DNA of 10,847 nt. It comes from Planctomycetota bacterium (GTDB lineage: Bacteria; Planctomycetota; Planctomycetia; Isosphaerales; Isosphaeraceae). Below are positions 1-6,375 of this stretch, one piece after another. The stretch's first letter is position 1. Each line of letters opens with the position of its first letter. The stretch is taken from the NCBI GenBank assembly GCA_021778575.1, contig JAJYCH010000081.1:1-10847 (forward strand). Reading direction: 5' to 3'. The translations under genes were made by a program, and so were the position numbers. The notes beneath the pieces were generated by a model, which saw only the letters and a list, made by a program, of their open reading frames with translations, ran no database searches and had not been told where the DNA came from.

Positions 1-275
1 AACAGGTTCGCTACCAGACCGATCGCCGTGAGCGCCAGGATCGCGAAGATCCAGACCAGTCCGGTTCCGGTCTCGGCGTCCTCGCTTGGATAATAAGCCC
101 GGATGACCAGGAGCATCCCCGCCAGCCCGAGCGCCGATTTCCGCAGGAACTCAGCGATCGAGAGAAACAGCGGGTCGGTCTCGGCCCGAACCGTGGGAGC
201 GGGACCGGCGAGAATCGTCACGGGTCGGCGATCGGAATTGCTGATCGGCTTAGTGCGGGGGGCTCGCCTGGCCAT
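1..275 (-). CDS. Membrane protein, N-terminal part, probable O-antigen ligase family (runs off left edge)
   Basis: Only the first 91 codons are inside the window. The start is an ATG at 275-273, with GGAG seven bases upstream inside the end of the preceding wecA-like gene, giving a 26-base overlap with it. The product begins with a basic, probably cytoplasmic tail (about residues 1-46), followed by a hydrophobic segment near 47-61, a short acidic loop (PSEDAETGTGL), and a second hydrophobic segment near 72-91 that continues past the edge. This arrangement resembles the N-terminus of planctomycete O-antigen ligase (Wzy/WaaL-like) proteins, which join or polymerise undecaprenyl-linked sugars. 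The position directly after a WecA-type transferase supports that. The family call is inference: the diagnostic C-terminal part is not visible, and another polytopic membrane protein is possible. Confidence 0.68.
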   Translation of the reverse strand, partial: MARRAPRTKPISNSDRRPVTILAGPAPTVRAETDPLFLSIAEFLRKSALGLAGMLLVIRAYYPSEDAETGTGLVWIFAILALTAIGLVANL

Positions 276-1374
276 CGCGACGCTCCGGGCGGTTCGAGGA
301 GACGGAGACTTCCAGCAACGCCACCACTCCAAGCAAGCACACCGTCTGGCCGACAACCACACCCGCTTCCAGCGGCGTCTGAAGCCGAGGAAGCAGCAGC
401 GCACCCAGTCCGCCCGCGAGGGTGACCAGATAAATCGTCCGGACCGCGAGCGGTGGCGTCAAGCCGCGGTCCACCAGTCGATGCGAAAAGTGACTCCGAT
501 CGGCCTCGAACGGGCTCCGCCCTTCACGAATCCGGATCAAGATCACCGAAGTCGTGTCATAGAGCGGGACCGCCATCACCAGCAACGGGGTCAACACTCC
601 ATACGGCGAATATCCCTGTTCCGGACGCGTGAAGGTGCCGCTGACCGTCAATGTTCCCAGCAAGAAACCGAGAAAGTTGCTCCCGGCATCGCCCATGAAC
701 AGCCGGGCCGGAAACCGATTATGGACCAGAAACCCGCCCAGGGCCCCGACCAGGACCAGCAGGACGGCCGGAACAAATCGTCCCTGAACCTCGACCTGAG
801 CGGCAACGAACAGCCCGGCCGCGATCAACCCGACCCCCGCAGCCAGTCCGTCCATATTGTCGAGAAAGTTAAAGGCGTTGGTCAGGCCGACGATCCAGAG
901 AACGGTGATCGCTCCCGAGACCAGCACCGAATCGAGCGGCCAGAACAAGGTCACCCGGACTCCCGAGACCACCAGAATCGTGGCCAGTCCGGTCTGAACG
1001 CCGAGCCGGAGCTTCCAACCGAGCCCGATCCGATCGTCCGCCAGGCCCATGGCCATGATCAGCGTCGCCAGGCCGAGGATCAACGCGAGTTCGCCGCTCC
1101 GCTCCCAGGCCCCTCCGGCATGGATCGTCAGAACATCGGGCAAGAAGTTCCGGCCGGGACCGAGCGCGAGCGCTCCACCGGCGACCACCAGGACGACCGT
1201 CAGCCAGATCGCGACCCCGCCACCAAGCGGGGTCGGGGCCTTGTGGGCTTTTCGGCCGCCCGGTTTATCGACGAACCCCAGCCGGGGCGCGACAACCCGG
1301 GTCAACCCCGAGAGCAAGGCGCTCAGGACGAACGACGAGGCGACGATCGCGAGACCCACCAGCGCCAGGGTCAC
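250..1374 (-). CDS. WecA/TagO/MraY-family polyprenyl-phosphate sugar-1-phosphate transferase
   Basis: 374 residues, polytopic membrane protein. This family moves a UDP-sugar's sugar-1-phosphate (often GlcNAc-1-P) to undecaprenyl phosphate at the inner membrane, the first step of O-antigen, teichoic acid or related polymer synthesis. Visible signatures: DKPGGRKAHKAPTPLGGG at 36-53; the DD pair at 113-114; NAFNFLDNMDGLAAG at 166-180 with N169, D172 and D175; FPARLFMGDAGS at 221-232 with D229; and RSPFEADRSHFSHRL at 286-300, the cytoplasmic His motif (HFSH here, where WecA has HIHH). These favour WecA/TagO over the peptidoglycan enzyme MraY. The start chosen is a GTG at 1374 that forms a GTGA overlap with the upstream stop and has GAGG eight bases before it; a longer in-frame reading to 1509 lies inside the upstream gene. 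The substrate sugar cannot be read from the sequence. Confidence 0.92.
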   Translation of the reverse strand: MTLALVGLAIVASSFVLSALLSGLTRVVAPRLGFVDKPGGRKAHKAPTPLGGGVAIWLTVVLVVAGGALALGPGRNFLPDVLTIHAGGAWERSGELALILGLATLIMAMGLADDRIGLGWKLRLGVQTGLATILVVSGVRVTLFWPLDSVLVSGAITVLWIVGLTNAFNFLDNMDGLAAGVGLIAAGLFVAAQVEVQGRFVPAVLLVLVGALGGFLVHNRFPARLFMGDAGSNFLGFLLGTLTVSGTFTRPEQGYSPYGVLTPLLVMAVPLYDTTSVILIRIREGRSPFEADRSHFSHRLVDRGLTPPLAVRTIYLVTLAGGLGALLLPRLQTPLEAGVVVGQTVCLLGVVALLEVSVSSNRPERRDGQASPPH

Positions 1375-1664
1375 GGTTCGGGCCTCGTCACTTTGGCTTG
1401 TCGTTGACCGGCCGACTCCGCCAGCGCCCGGCGCTGGACGAACCCCAGCGCCAGACAGGCTGTCATCAAGAGAACCACTGCCGCGGAGATGCCGATCAAG
1501 GTCGCCCATTCCACGGGGCGGTCGGGTGGCCAGCGCGGGCTCGACCCTCCCCCCAGGACGTAGCCGAACACCAGCGGGCCGCCGAAGCTGAACAGGGTCA
1601 TCAGCCCGAGGAGGACGAACGGAAGTCGCGAGAGCTTCGGCCGGACCGGCGGAGTCGAGGTCAT
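1371..1664 (-). CDS. Small two-helix membrane protein of unknown function
   Basis: 97 residues. The ATG at 1664 overlaps the proS stop as ATGA and has GAGGGG about five bases upstream. Its own stop overlaps the GTG start of the wecA-like gene as GTGA. Two hydrophobic segments are visible, about residues 14-39 (rich in Leu, Phe and Gly) and 53-76, joined by a short loop with SSPRWPPDRP. The C-terminal 20 residues are polar and basic. I do not recognise a family. The tight placement between proS and the sugar transferase, and hydrophobic segments in only this frame, support a real gene. It may be a small accessory membrane protein, but nothing in the sequence assigns it to translation or to polysaccharide synthesis. 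Confidence 0.82.
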   Translation of the reverse strand: MTSTPPVRPKLSRLPFVLLGLMTLFSFGGPLVFGYVLGGGSSPRWPPDRPVEWATLIGISAAVVLLMTACLALGFVQRRALAESAGQRQAKVTRPEP

Positions 1665-3436
1665 TTGCCCCTCGACGCGGACCGCGAGATCTTCCGCTCC
1701 GACGCCAGGGTCTCCATGCCCTTCCGGGTCGTCTCGAGTTCGGCCAGGATCGCCTCGTTGGCGGTCGCGGCCGAGATGTTGTGCGCCGTGGCGTCGGTCC
1801 GCCACTTCACCTCGATGGTGCCGTCCTTCAAGCCCCGTTCGCTGATGACGACTCGAAGCGGAATCCCGATCAGGTCGGCATCCTTGAACTTCACGCCGGG
1901 CCGCTGATCGCGGTCGTCGACCAGGACATCGTAACCGGCCGCCTGGAGCGAGGTTTCCAGCGTCTCGGCCGCTTCCATCACCGCCGGGTTGGTCAGTTGC
2001 AGCGGTGCGATCAAGACGTGATAGGGAGCCAGGGCGAGTGGCCAGATGATTCCGTTGGCGTCGTGTCCCGCCTCGACCGCCGCGGCGACGATCCGGTTCA
2101 CGCCGATCCCGTAGCATCCCATGATGACGGCGATCTCGTGCCCCTTGTCGTCGAGGAAGTGGGCTCCCATCGCCTTGGAGTATTTCGTTCCGAGCTTGAA
2201 GACGTGGCCGACCTCGATCCCCTGGTTCTCCACCATCTTCTCGCCACAGCGCGGGCAGGGGTCGCCCGCGACCGCGTCGCGGAGGTCCAGCACCTTGTCG
2301 AGAGCGAAGTCCCGTCCGGGGATCACTCCCTTCAGGTGGACGTCGATCTTGTTTCCGCCGACGACCACGCTCGGCATCAACGCCACCGAGCGATCGACGG
2401 CCAGCGGAATCTTGAGATCGACCGGTCCCAGGAAACCGATCGGGGCACCGGTGGCCTTCTCGACCGTCGCGGCGTCGGGCTGCGTCAGGCTCGACGCGCC
2501 GAAGGCTCGACGGACCTTCGCCTCGTTGGCCTCGTGATCGCCCCGGATCAAGACGGCGACCGGCTTGCCATCGGCCAGGAAGACCAGAAGCTTGGCGCTC
2601 GACGCTTTTTCAACCTTCAAGAAGTCGCAGACCTCTTCGATCGTCCGACGATTGGGGGTTTCCACCGCCTCGAAGGCCGGAGCGGCGGGGTCGATCGGCG
2701 GCGCCGTCGCGGTTCCAGCGCCGATCTCGGCTCGCTCCTTGTTGGCGGCGTAACTACAGGCGGGGCACTGGATGATCGTGTCCTCGCCGGTCGAGGAGGG
2801 GACCATGAACTCGTGCGAGCTATCGCCGCCGATCGGGCCGCTTTCGGCCTCGACGATTGCGTAGGGGATTCCGCAGCGGTCGAAGATCCGGCAATAAGCC
2901 TCGTACATGGCGTCGTAGCTGGCGTTGAGCTGCTCGATGTCGGCGTCGAAGCTGTAGGCATCCTTCATGATGAATTCGCGGGTCCGCAAGATCCCGAAGC
3001 GGGGGCGGGGCTCGTCGCGAAACTTGGTCTGAATCTGGTAGAGCGTGACGGGAAGTTGTTTGTACGACCGGATCAGGTCGCGGACGATATCGGTACAGAC
3101 CTCTTCGTGGGTCGGCCCGAGGGCGAAATGCTGGGCGCTGCTGGTCTTGAGCTGCATCAGGAGATCGCCAAACGTCTCGTACCGACCCGACTCCTTCCAG
3201 AGTTCGATCGGCTGGAGCGCGGGCATCAGCAGTTCGAGCGCGCCGGCGGCGTCCATCTCCTCACGAACGATCTGAACGACCTTGTGCAGGACCCGGAAGC
3301 CGATCGGCAGGTACGAATAGGCGCCCGCTCCCAGTTGCCGGACCATCCCCGCGCGGAGGAGCAGTTGGTGGCTCGGGGCGACGGCGTCGGCCGGGGTTTC
3401 CTTCAAGGTCGGGATCAGGGCTTTCGACCAGCGCAC
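1661..3436 (-). CDS. proS: Prolyl-tRNA synthetase, bacterial type with editing domain
   Basis: 591 residues, close to the usual 570-590 for bacterial ProS. It charges tRNA-Pro with proline in the cytoplasm. The N-terminal LKETPADA at 11-18 is near identical to that of well-known ProS proteins. Class II catalytic motifs are clear: GPTHEE at 107-112, motif 2 FRDEPRPRFGILRTREF at 139-155, and motif 3 GCYGIGVNR at 440-448. Between motifs 2 and 3 lies a YbaK-like insertion (about 225-390) that removes mischarged alanine. CPAC (224-227) and CPRC (394-397) pairs flank this insertion and could form a metal site. The anticodon-binding domain runs from about 470 to 565. A basic tail (RKISRSASRGK) follows. 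The start is a GTG at 3436 with AGGAG eight bases upstream. An in-frame extension to 3637 has no homology-like content. First gene of the leftward operon. Confidence 0.98.
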   Translation of the reverse strand: MRWSKALIPTLKETPADAVAPSHQLLLRAGMVRQLGAGAYSYLPIGFRVLHKVVQIVREEMDAAGALELLMPALQPIELWKESGRYETFGDLLMQLKTSSAQHFALGPTHEEVCTDIVRDLIRSYKQLPVTLYQIQTKFRDEPRPRFGILRTREFIMKDAYSFDADIEQLNASYDAMYEAYCRIFDRCGIPYAIVEAESGPIGGDSSHEFMVPSSTGEDTIIQCPACSYAANKERAEIGAGTATAPPIDPAAPAFEAVETPNRRTIEEVCDFLKVEKASSAKLLVFLADGKPVAVLIRGDHEANEAKVRRAFGASSLTQPDAATVEKATGAPIGFLGPVDLKIPLAVDRSVALMPSVVVGGNKIDVHLKGVIPGRDFALDKVLDLRDAVAGDPCPRCGEKMVENQGIEVGHVFKLGTKYSKAMGAHFLDDKGHEIAVIMGCYGIGVNRIVAAAVEAGHDANGIIWPLALAPYHVLIAPLQLTNPAVMEAAETLETSLQAAGYDVLVDDRDQRPGVKFKDADLIGIPLRVVISERGLKDGTIEVKWRTDATAHNISAATANEAILAELETTRKGMETLASERKISRSASRGK

Positions 3437-3444
3437 GGAATCCG

Positions 3445-3449
3445 CTCCT
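3445..3449 (-). promoter_or_regulatory. Ribosome binding site deciding the proS start
   Basis: On the minus strand AGGAG is followed by an eight-base spacer and GTG at 3436-3434. This supports the GTG start over upstream in-frame starts, and it agrees with where the conserved ProS N-terminus begins. Confidence 0.75.
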
Positions 3450-3756
3450 GCCGCGAGTGTGGAAAAGGAATCAAGACGAAGGGACGCCGGTTCGCCCGGC
3501 CATCGCGGGCCTGCTCCGGTTGAATCGGCACAGTCTACCAGATCGGGGCGTTGGATCGCACTCCCAACCTCGGGATTCGCACCGATCCTCTCAGGCCCCA
3601 CAAATCCGACGTCCGTTACGTCGCTTACGCTGTTCACTTAAAGACCAGAGAGCGCCCAAACTTCCGAATTGGCCCCAGTTTCGGAGGACGACCAGACGAC
3701 CATTAAGAGTGTGGGACGTTCGAGCCTCGGCGCTTTCGTTGCCGGCCATCGGGTGA

Positions 3757-3783
3757 CGGACGTCCGATGCGTTCTCGACGCAT
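3757..3783. repeat. Palindrome plus adjoining hairpin
   Basis: CGGACGTCCG at 3757-3766 is a perfect 10-base palindrome. It is directly followed by ATGCGT, a five-base loop TCTCG, and ACGCAT (3767-3783), a perfect six-pair stem. They lie about 94 bases before the start of the CARDB-like gene. They could be a regulator-binding site or leader structure, or chance in GC-rich DNA. Confidence 0.3.
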
Positions 3784-3864
3784 GTGGTTCAACATTGCTG
3801 ACGGGTCGAAGAGGGCGGTGGGGCGTCTCGAAGCCGGGGCGTTGACCGATCCCTCCGGGCCACA

Positions 3865-3873
3865 GGGAGGTGA
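3865..3873 (+). promoter_or_regulatory. Strong Shine-Dalgarno for the CARDB-like gene
   Basis: GGGAGGTGA, with GGAGG ending six bases before the GTG at 3877. It is an extended match to the anti-SD sequence and decides the GTG start, which is otherwise not obvious because the first 20 residues are unusual. Confidence 0.7.
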
Positions 3874-3876
3874 GAA

Positions 3877-5094
3877 GTGGTTCCCAGAGATTCCCGGCGC
3901 GAGCGCCGGAGCGGTCGCCCCCGACGCCGTCCGGAACGGATCAGCGTCGAGGGGCTCGAAACCCGCCAGTTGATGGCGTACTCGCCGTTCGGCTACTCGC
4001 TGCCTCAACTGGCGGTCACCGGATATGCCGCGAACACGGCTTCCTGGGGCGGCCCCTTGACCATCGACGTGACCGTCCAGAATCAGGGTGCCAGCTCGCT
4101 CGTCGAGCCGCTCAACCTGGTCCCCGGTTCGACCAACAACACGTTGAACACTCCGGCCGGAGTGTCCACCAACAGCACCGCCGACGCCACGCCGACAACG
4201 GTCGAGGTCTATGCCTCGTCCCGGCCGAACTCGACCCGAAACCTGCTCAAGATGGATACGATCAACATCAACACCAACATCACCCAGAACACGAGCCTCG
4301 AGACGATCTCGACCATCGCTCTGCCGGCCAAGCCACAAGGTTACGGTAACAAGGTCTATCTGACGCTGGTGGTCAACAACAACCAGTCGATTCTCCAGAT
4401 CAACCAGTCGCAGAACATCTACCACGTGCCCAAGCCGGTCACGATCAAGAATGTTGGCCTGCCGAACCTTCAGGTGGCCGCTCTGGATATTCCCTCGGCG
4501 CTTCAGCCGGGCGACGTGATCGCTCCGACGATCCAGATCGTCAACTACGGGACCGCCAATCCCAACGCCCAGGGGCCGGTCAAGGTCGAGCTGGTCGCCT
4601 CGTTGAACAAGACCTTCGGGCCTGGCGACTCGGTGGTGGGTTCGTTTGTCATCAACAGCCTGCCGGGCGTCTCGGGCGTACCGACCGAGAACAGCACGCT
4701 CATCGGCGGCACGAATCTGATCCCACTGCCGAACGAGTTCACCACGACGCTCGCGCCGGTCAAACTGCCGACCTCGCCGGGGACTTATTACCTCGGGATC
4801 GTGATCGATCCCAAGCACCAGATCAACCAGACCTACGCGCCAAACCCCGCGCTTCGGAACATCGTCCAGGTTGGTCCACGCGATCCGCTCCTGCCGCCGA
4901 CCACACTGACGACCGTCACCGATGGCGTGACTCCGGTCTTCCCGGCGTTGCCATCGACGATCATCGGACCGACCGTCAGCGGCAATGCGTTGCCCAACCT
5001 CTTCCCTCCGTCGAGCCAGTCGAACTCGCTTCCCATTGCGTCGCTGAACAGCCTGGTCAGCGCATCGTCGGTCAAGAGCAAGAGAAAACACTGA
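3877..5094 (+). CDS. Predicted exported protein with planctomycete LExRxLxA N-terminus and two CARDB-like domains
   Basis: 405 residues. The first 21 residues carry ten arginines and are followed by VEGLETRQLMA (24-34), a version of the LEPR-xLL-type motif found at the N-terminus of many large planctomycete surface or exported proteins. No classical hydrophobic signal core follows. Two beta-rich units come next. Unit 1 is about 43-184, with LPQLAVTGYA then GGPLTIDVTVQNQG. Unit 2 is about 196-334, with LPNLQVAALDIPSALQPGD then IQIVNYGTANP. Both close with a similar strand plus a QINQ element, as in CARDB (cell adhesion related) domains. Asn, Thr and Pro are abundant. The tail 335-405 is Pro/Ser-rich low complexity ending KSKRKH. 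I see no catalytic motif. An adhesion, matrix or scaffold role outside the cytoplasm is inference. It has a strong SD, stands alone on its strand, and is followed by a hairpin at 5122-5160. Confidence 0.85.
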   Translation: MVPRDSRRERRSGRPRRRPERISVEGLETRQLMAYSPFGYSLPQLAVTGYAANTASWGGPLTIDVTVQNQGASSLVEPLNLVPGSTNNTLNTPAGVSTNSTADATPTTVEVYASSRPNSTRNLLKMDTININTNITQNTSLETISTIALPAKPQGYGNKVYLTLVVNNNQSILQINQSQNIYHVPKPVTIKNVGLPNLQVAALDIPSALQPGDVIAPTIQIVNYGTANPNAQGPVKVELVASLNKTFGPGDSVVGSFVINSLPGVSGVPTENSTLIGGTNLIPLPNEFTTTLAPVKLPTSPGTYYLGIVIDPKHQINQTYAPNPALRNIVQVGPRDPLLPPTTLTTVTDGVTPVFPALPSTIIGPTVSGNALPNLFPPSSQSNSLPIASLNSLVSASSVKSKRKH

Positions 5095-5121
5095 GTAAGC
5101 CGAACATCGTGATTCAAAGCT

Positions 5122-5160
5122 CCGGGCTTCGTGAGAGTCATCGATTCTCACGAAGCTCGG
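5122..5160 (+). terminator. Long hairpin behind the CARDB-like gene, probable terminator
   Basis: 18 base pairs (5122-5139 with 5143-5160, two of them G-U) close on a three-base loop ATC, 27 bases after the stop codon. Only a weak T-containing tail (CTTCGTTTCG) follows, so it is not a textbook intrinsic terminator. A competing short stem, CGAAGC-TCG-GCTTCG at 5151-5165, uses its right arm. It may stop transcription or stabilise the 3' end of the mRNA. Confidence 0.6.
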
Positions 5161-5240
5161 CTTCGTTTCGAAAGCGAGTGATCGGCCCGGCGCTGCGGTT
5201 CGCTCCAGACCCCGTCGGTCGAGGCGGGGACGTGGATCTC

Positions 5241-5270
5241 TTGACCGGGTCGTCCGGGGGGGCCTACAAT
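5241..5270 (+). promoter_or_regulatory. Sigma-70-type promoter for the YhaM-like gene
   Basis: TTGACC at 5241-5246 and TACAAT at 5265-5270 are separated by 18 bases; each hexamer matches consensus at five of six positions. Transcription would begin near 5277, leaving a leader of about 60 bases before the ATG at 5339. This argues against an in-frame GTG at 5279 as the true start. Confidence 0.65.
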
Positions 5271-5338
5271 CGGACCTCGTGGGCCAGCCCGCCCGATTCC
5301 ACTCTCTTTTTCGACCCGCAACGGATTGGCCCTCACGA

Positions 5339-6340
5339 ATGACCCGTCGTTTCGTCAATCAGCTCGCCAACGGGGACGCCGTGGACGAGGTCTATCTCGT
5401 CGCCGACAAACAGCTCCGAGCGAACCGCCAGGGTAACCTTTACCTTCAGCTCGAACTTCGCGACAAGTCGGGAACCATGGGAGCCCGACTCTGGAACGCC
5501 AGCGAAGGGCTGGCCCGAACCTTCGAGCCCGGCGACTTCCTGCATGTCAAAGGGAAGATTCAGGTCTTTCAAGGGGCCTTGCAGATCATCCTTTCGCATA
5601 TTGAAGGGATCTCGCGCGAGAGCATCGAACCCGAGGATTTCCTGCCGCAAAGCTCGCAGAACGTCGCCAAGCTCACCGCCCGGCTCCGCGAGATCCTCTT
5701 CGGCCTGCAAAACCCAAATCTCCGCGCTCTGGCCGAGTGTTTCTTGATCGATGAAGGGTTCGTCCAGCGCTTCACCACTGCCCCCGCCGGGATCAAGAAC
5801 CACCACGCGTATCAAGCCGGGTTGCTGGAACACGTGGTGACGATGATGAACGTCGCCGACAAGATCAGCGATCTCTATCCCGACGTCGATCGCGACCTGC
5901 TCCTGATGGGGATCTTTCTTCACGACGTGGGCAAAATCACCGAGTTGAGCTACGACCGAGCTTATGGCTACACCGATGAAGGCCAGCTTGTCGGCCATCT
6001 GGTGATGGGCGTGGAGATGCTCCGCGACAAGGTCGAGCAGACCGCCGACCTGACCGGCGAGCCATTTCCTCAGGAGTTGCTGCTGCGGCTCAAGCACATG
6101 ATCGTCAGCCACCACGGCACGCCCGAATTCGGTAGCGTGAAGCTCCCGATGACCCCCGAGGCCGTCGCGCTGCACTATCTCGATAATCTCGACGCCAAGA
6201 TCCACGCGTTCACTCGCGAGATCCGCGACGACCCCTGCAAGGACACGATCTGGACCCCCTACAACCCGAGCATGAATCGCCGATTGTTCAAAGGAGGGCA
6301 GGGGGCCGAGGCGGAGAGTGGGGATGGGACGAAGGAATAG
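5339..6340 (+). CDS. YhaM-type 3'-5' exoribonuclease (OB fold plus HD domain)
   Basis: 333 residues, near the usual 310-330 for the family. YhaM-like enzymes trim single-stranded RNA 3' ends using metal-dependent HD chemistry in the cytoplasm. An N-terminal OB-fold nucleic-acid-binding region spans about 13-90 (DEVYLVADKQLR, GNLYLQLELRDKSG, ARLWNA). The HD domain spans about 155-295, with H165 in GLLEH, the H195-D196 pair in FLHDVGK, H220, SHHGTPEFGS at 257-266, and a late Asp pair in LDNLDAK (D282, D285). All expected metal ligands appear present. The ATG at 5339 gives the conserved start (TRRFVNQL) and follows the promoter at 5241-5270; no clear SD precedes it. A GTG at 5279 would add 20 residues and nearly coincide with the transcription start. 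The C-terminal 20 residues are Gly/Glu-rich and probably disordered. It is followed after 35 bases by the EEP gene. Confidence 0.92.
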   Translation: MTRRFVNQLANGDAVDEVYLVADKQLRANRQGNLYLQLELRDKSGTMGARLWNASEGLARTFEPGDFLHVKGKIQVFQGALQIILSHIEGISRESIEPEDFLPQSSQNVAKLTARLREILFGLQNPNLRALAECFLIDEGFVQRFTTAPAGIKNHHAYQAGLLEHVVTMMNVADKISDLYPDVDRDLLLMGIFLHDVGKITELSYDRAYGYTDEGQLVGHLVMGVEMLRDKVEQTADLTGEPFPQELLLRLKHMIVSHHGTPEFGSVKLPMTPEAVALHYLDNLDAKIHAFTREIRDDPCKDTIWTPYNPSMNRRLFKGGQGAEAESGDGTKE

Positions 6341-6342
6341 GC

Positions 6343-6353
6343 CAAGTTCAATC
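6343..6353 (+). repeat. Left copy of an imperfect 11-base direct repeat flanking the low-GC cassette
   Basis: CAAGTTCAATC lies three bases after the yhaM-like stop. It matches CAAGTTGAATC at 7689-7699 in 10 of 11 positions. The two copies bracket exactly the two low-GC genes. Confidence 0.35.
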
Positions 6354-6375
6354 CGCAGAGAAATGTTTCAATTCC

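Larger units (their letters stand above)
3437..3876. other. Divergent intergenic region between proS and the CARDB-like gene
   Basis: 440 bases without a convincing gene. It must hold the promoters for the leftward proS operon and the rightward exported-protein gene, but I found no promoter pair on either strand good enough to report. The only structure seen is a 10-base palindrome next to a small hairpin at 3757-3783. The short reading frames crossing this stretch have arginine-rich, family-less translations and overlap the ends of neighbouring genes. Confidence 0.6.

Noticed and set aside
103..1407. Long plus-strand open frame of 434 codons
   Set aside because: Antisense to the WecA-like gene and adjoining genes. 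Its translation is Arg/Gln/Asp-rich with no hydrophobic core or motif; it is open only because of the GC-rich codon use of the real genes.
1375..1509. 45-residue N-terminal extension of the WecA-like protein
   Set aside because: It overlaps the coding region of the 97-residue membrane protein and lacks hydrophobic character; the GTGA junction with an SD is a better start.
1781..3523. 580-codon plus-strand open frame
   Set aside because: Antisense to proS, whose catalytic motifs are unmistakable. Repetitive Asp/Arg/Val-rich translation.
3553..3600. Possible tRNA T-arm-like string (GGGATTCGCACC)
   Set aside because: No acceptor stem, anticodon arm or D-arm could be fitted around it on either strand.
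3437..3637. N-terminal extension of proS by 67 residues
   Set aside because: The conserved ProS N-terminus begins at the GTG at 3436, which has AGGAG at ideal spacing. The extension looks like translated leader.
5279..5338. Earlier GTG start for the YhaM-like gene
   Set aside because: It lies about two bases from the predicted transcription start and adds residues not typical of the family.
3703..5358. 551-codon minus-strand open frame
   Set aside because: Antisense to the CARDB-like gene and across two intergenic regions, including the hairpin and promoter. Arg/Asp-rich without family features.
5333..6205. 290-codon minus-strand open frame
   Set aside because: Antisense to the YhaM-like gene; no recognisable content.
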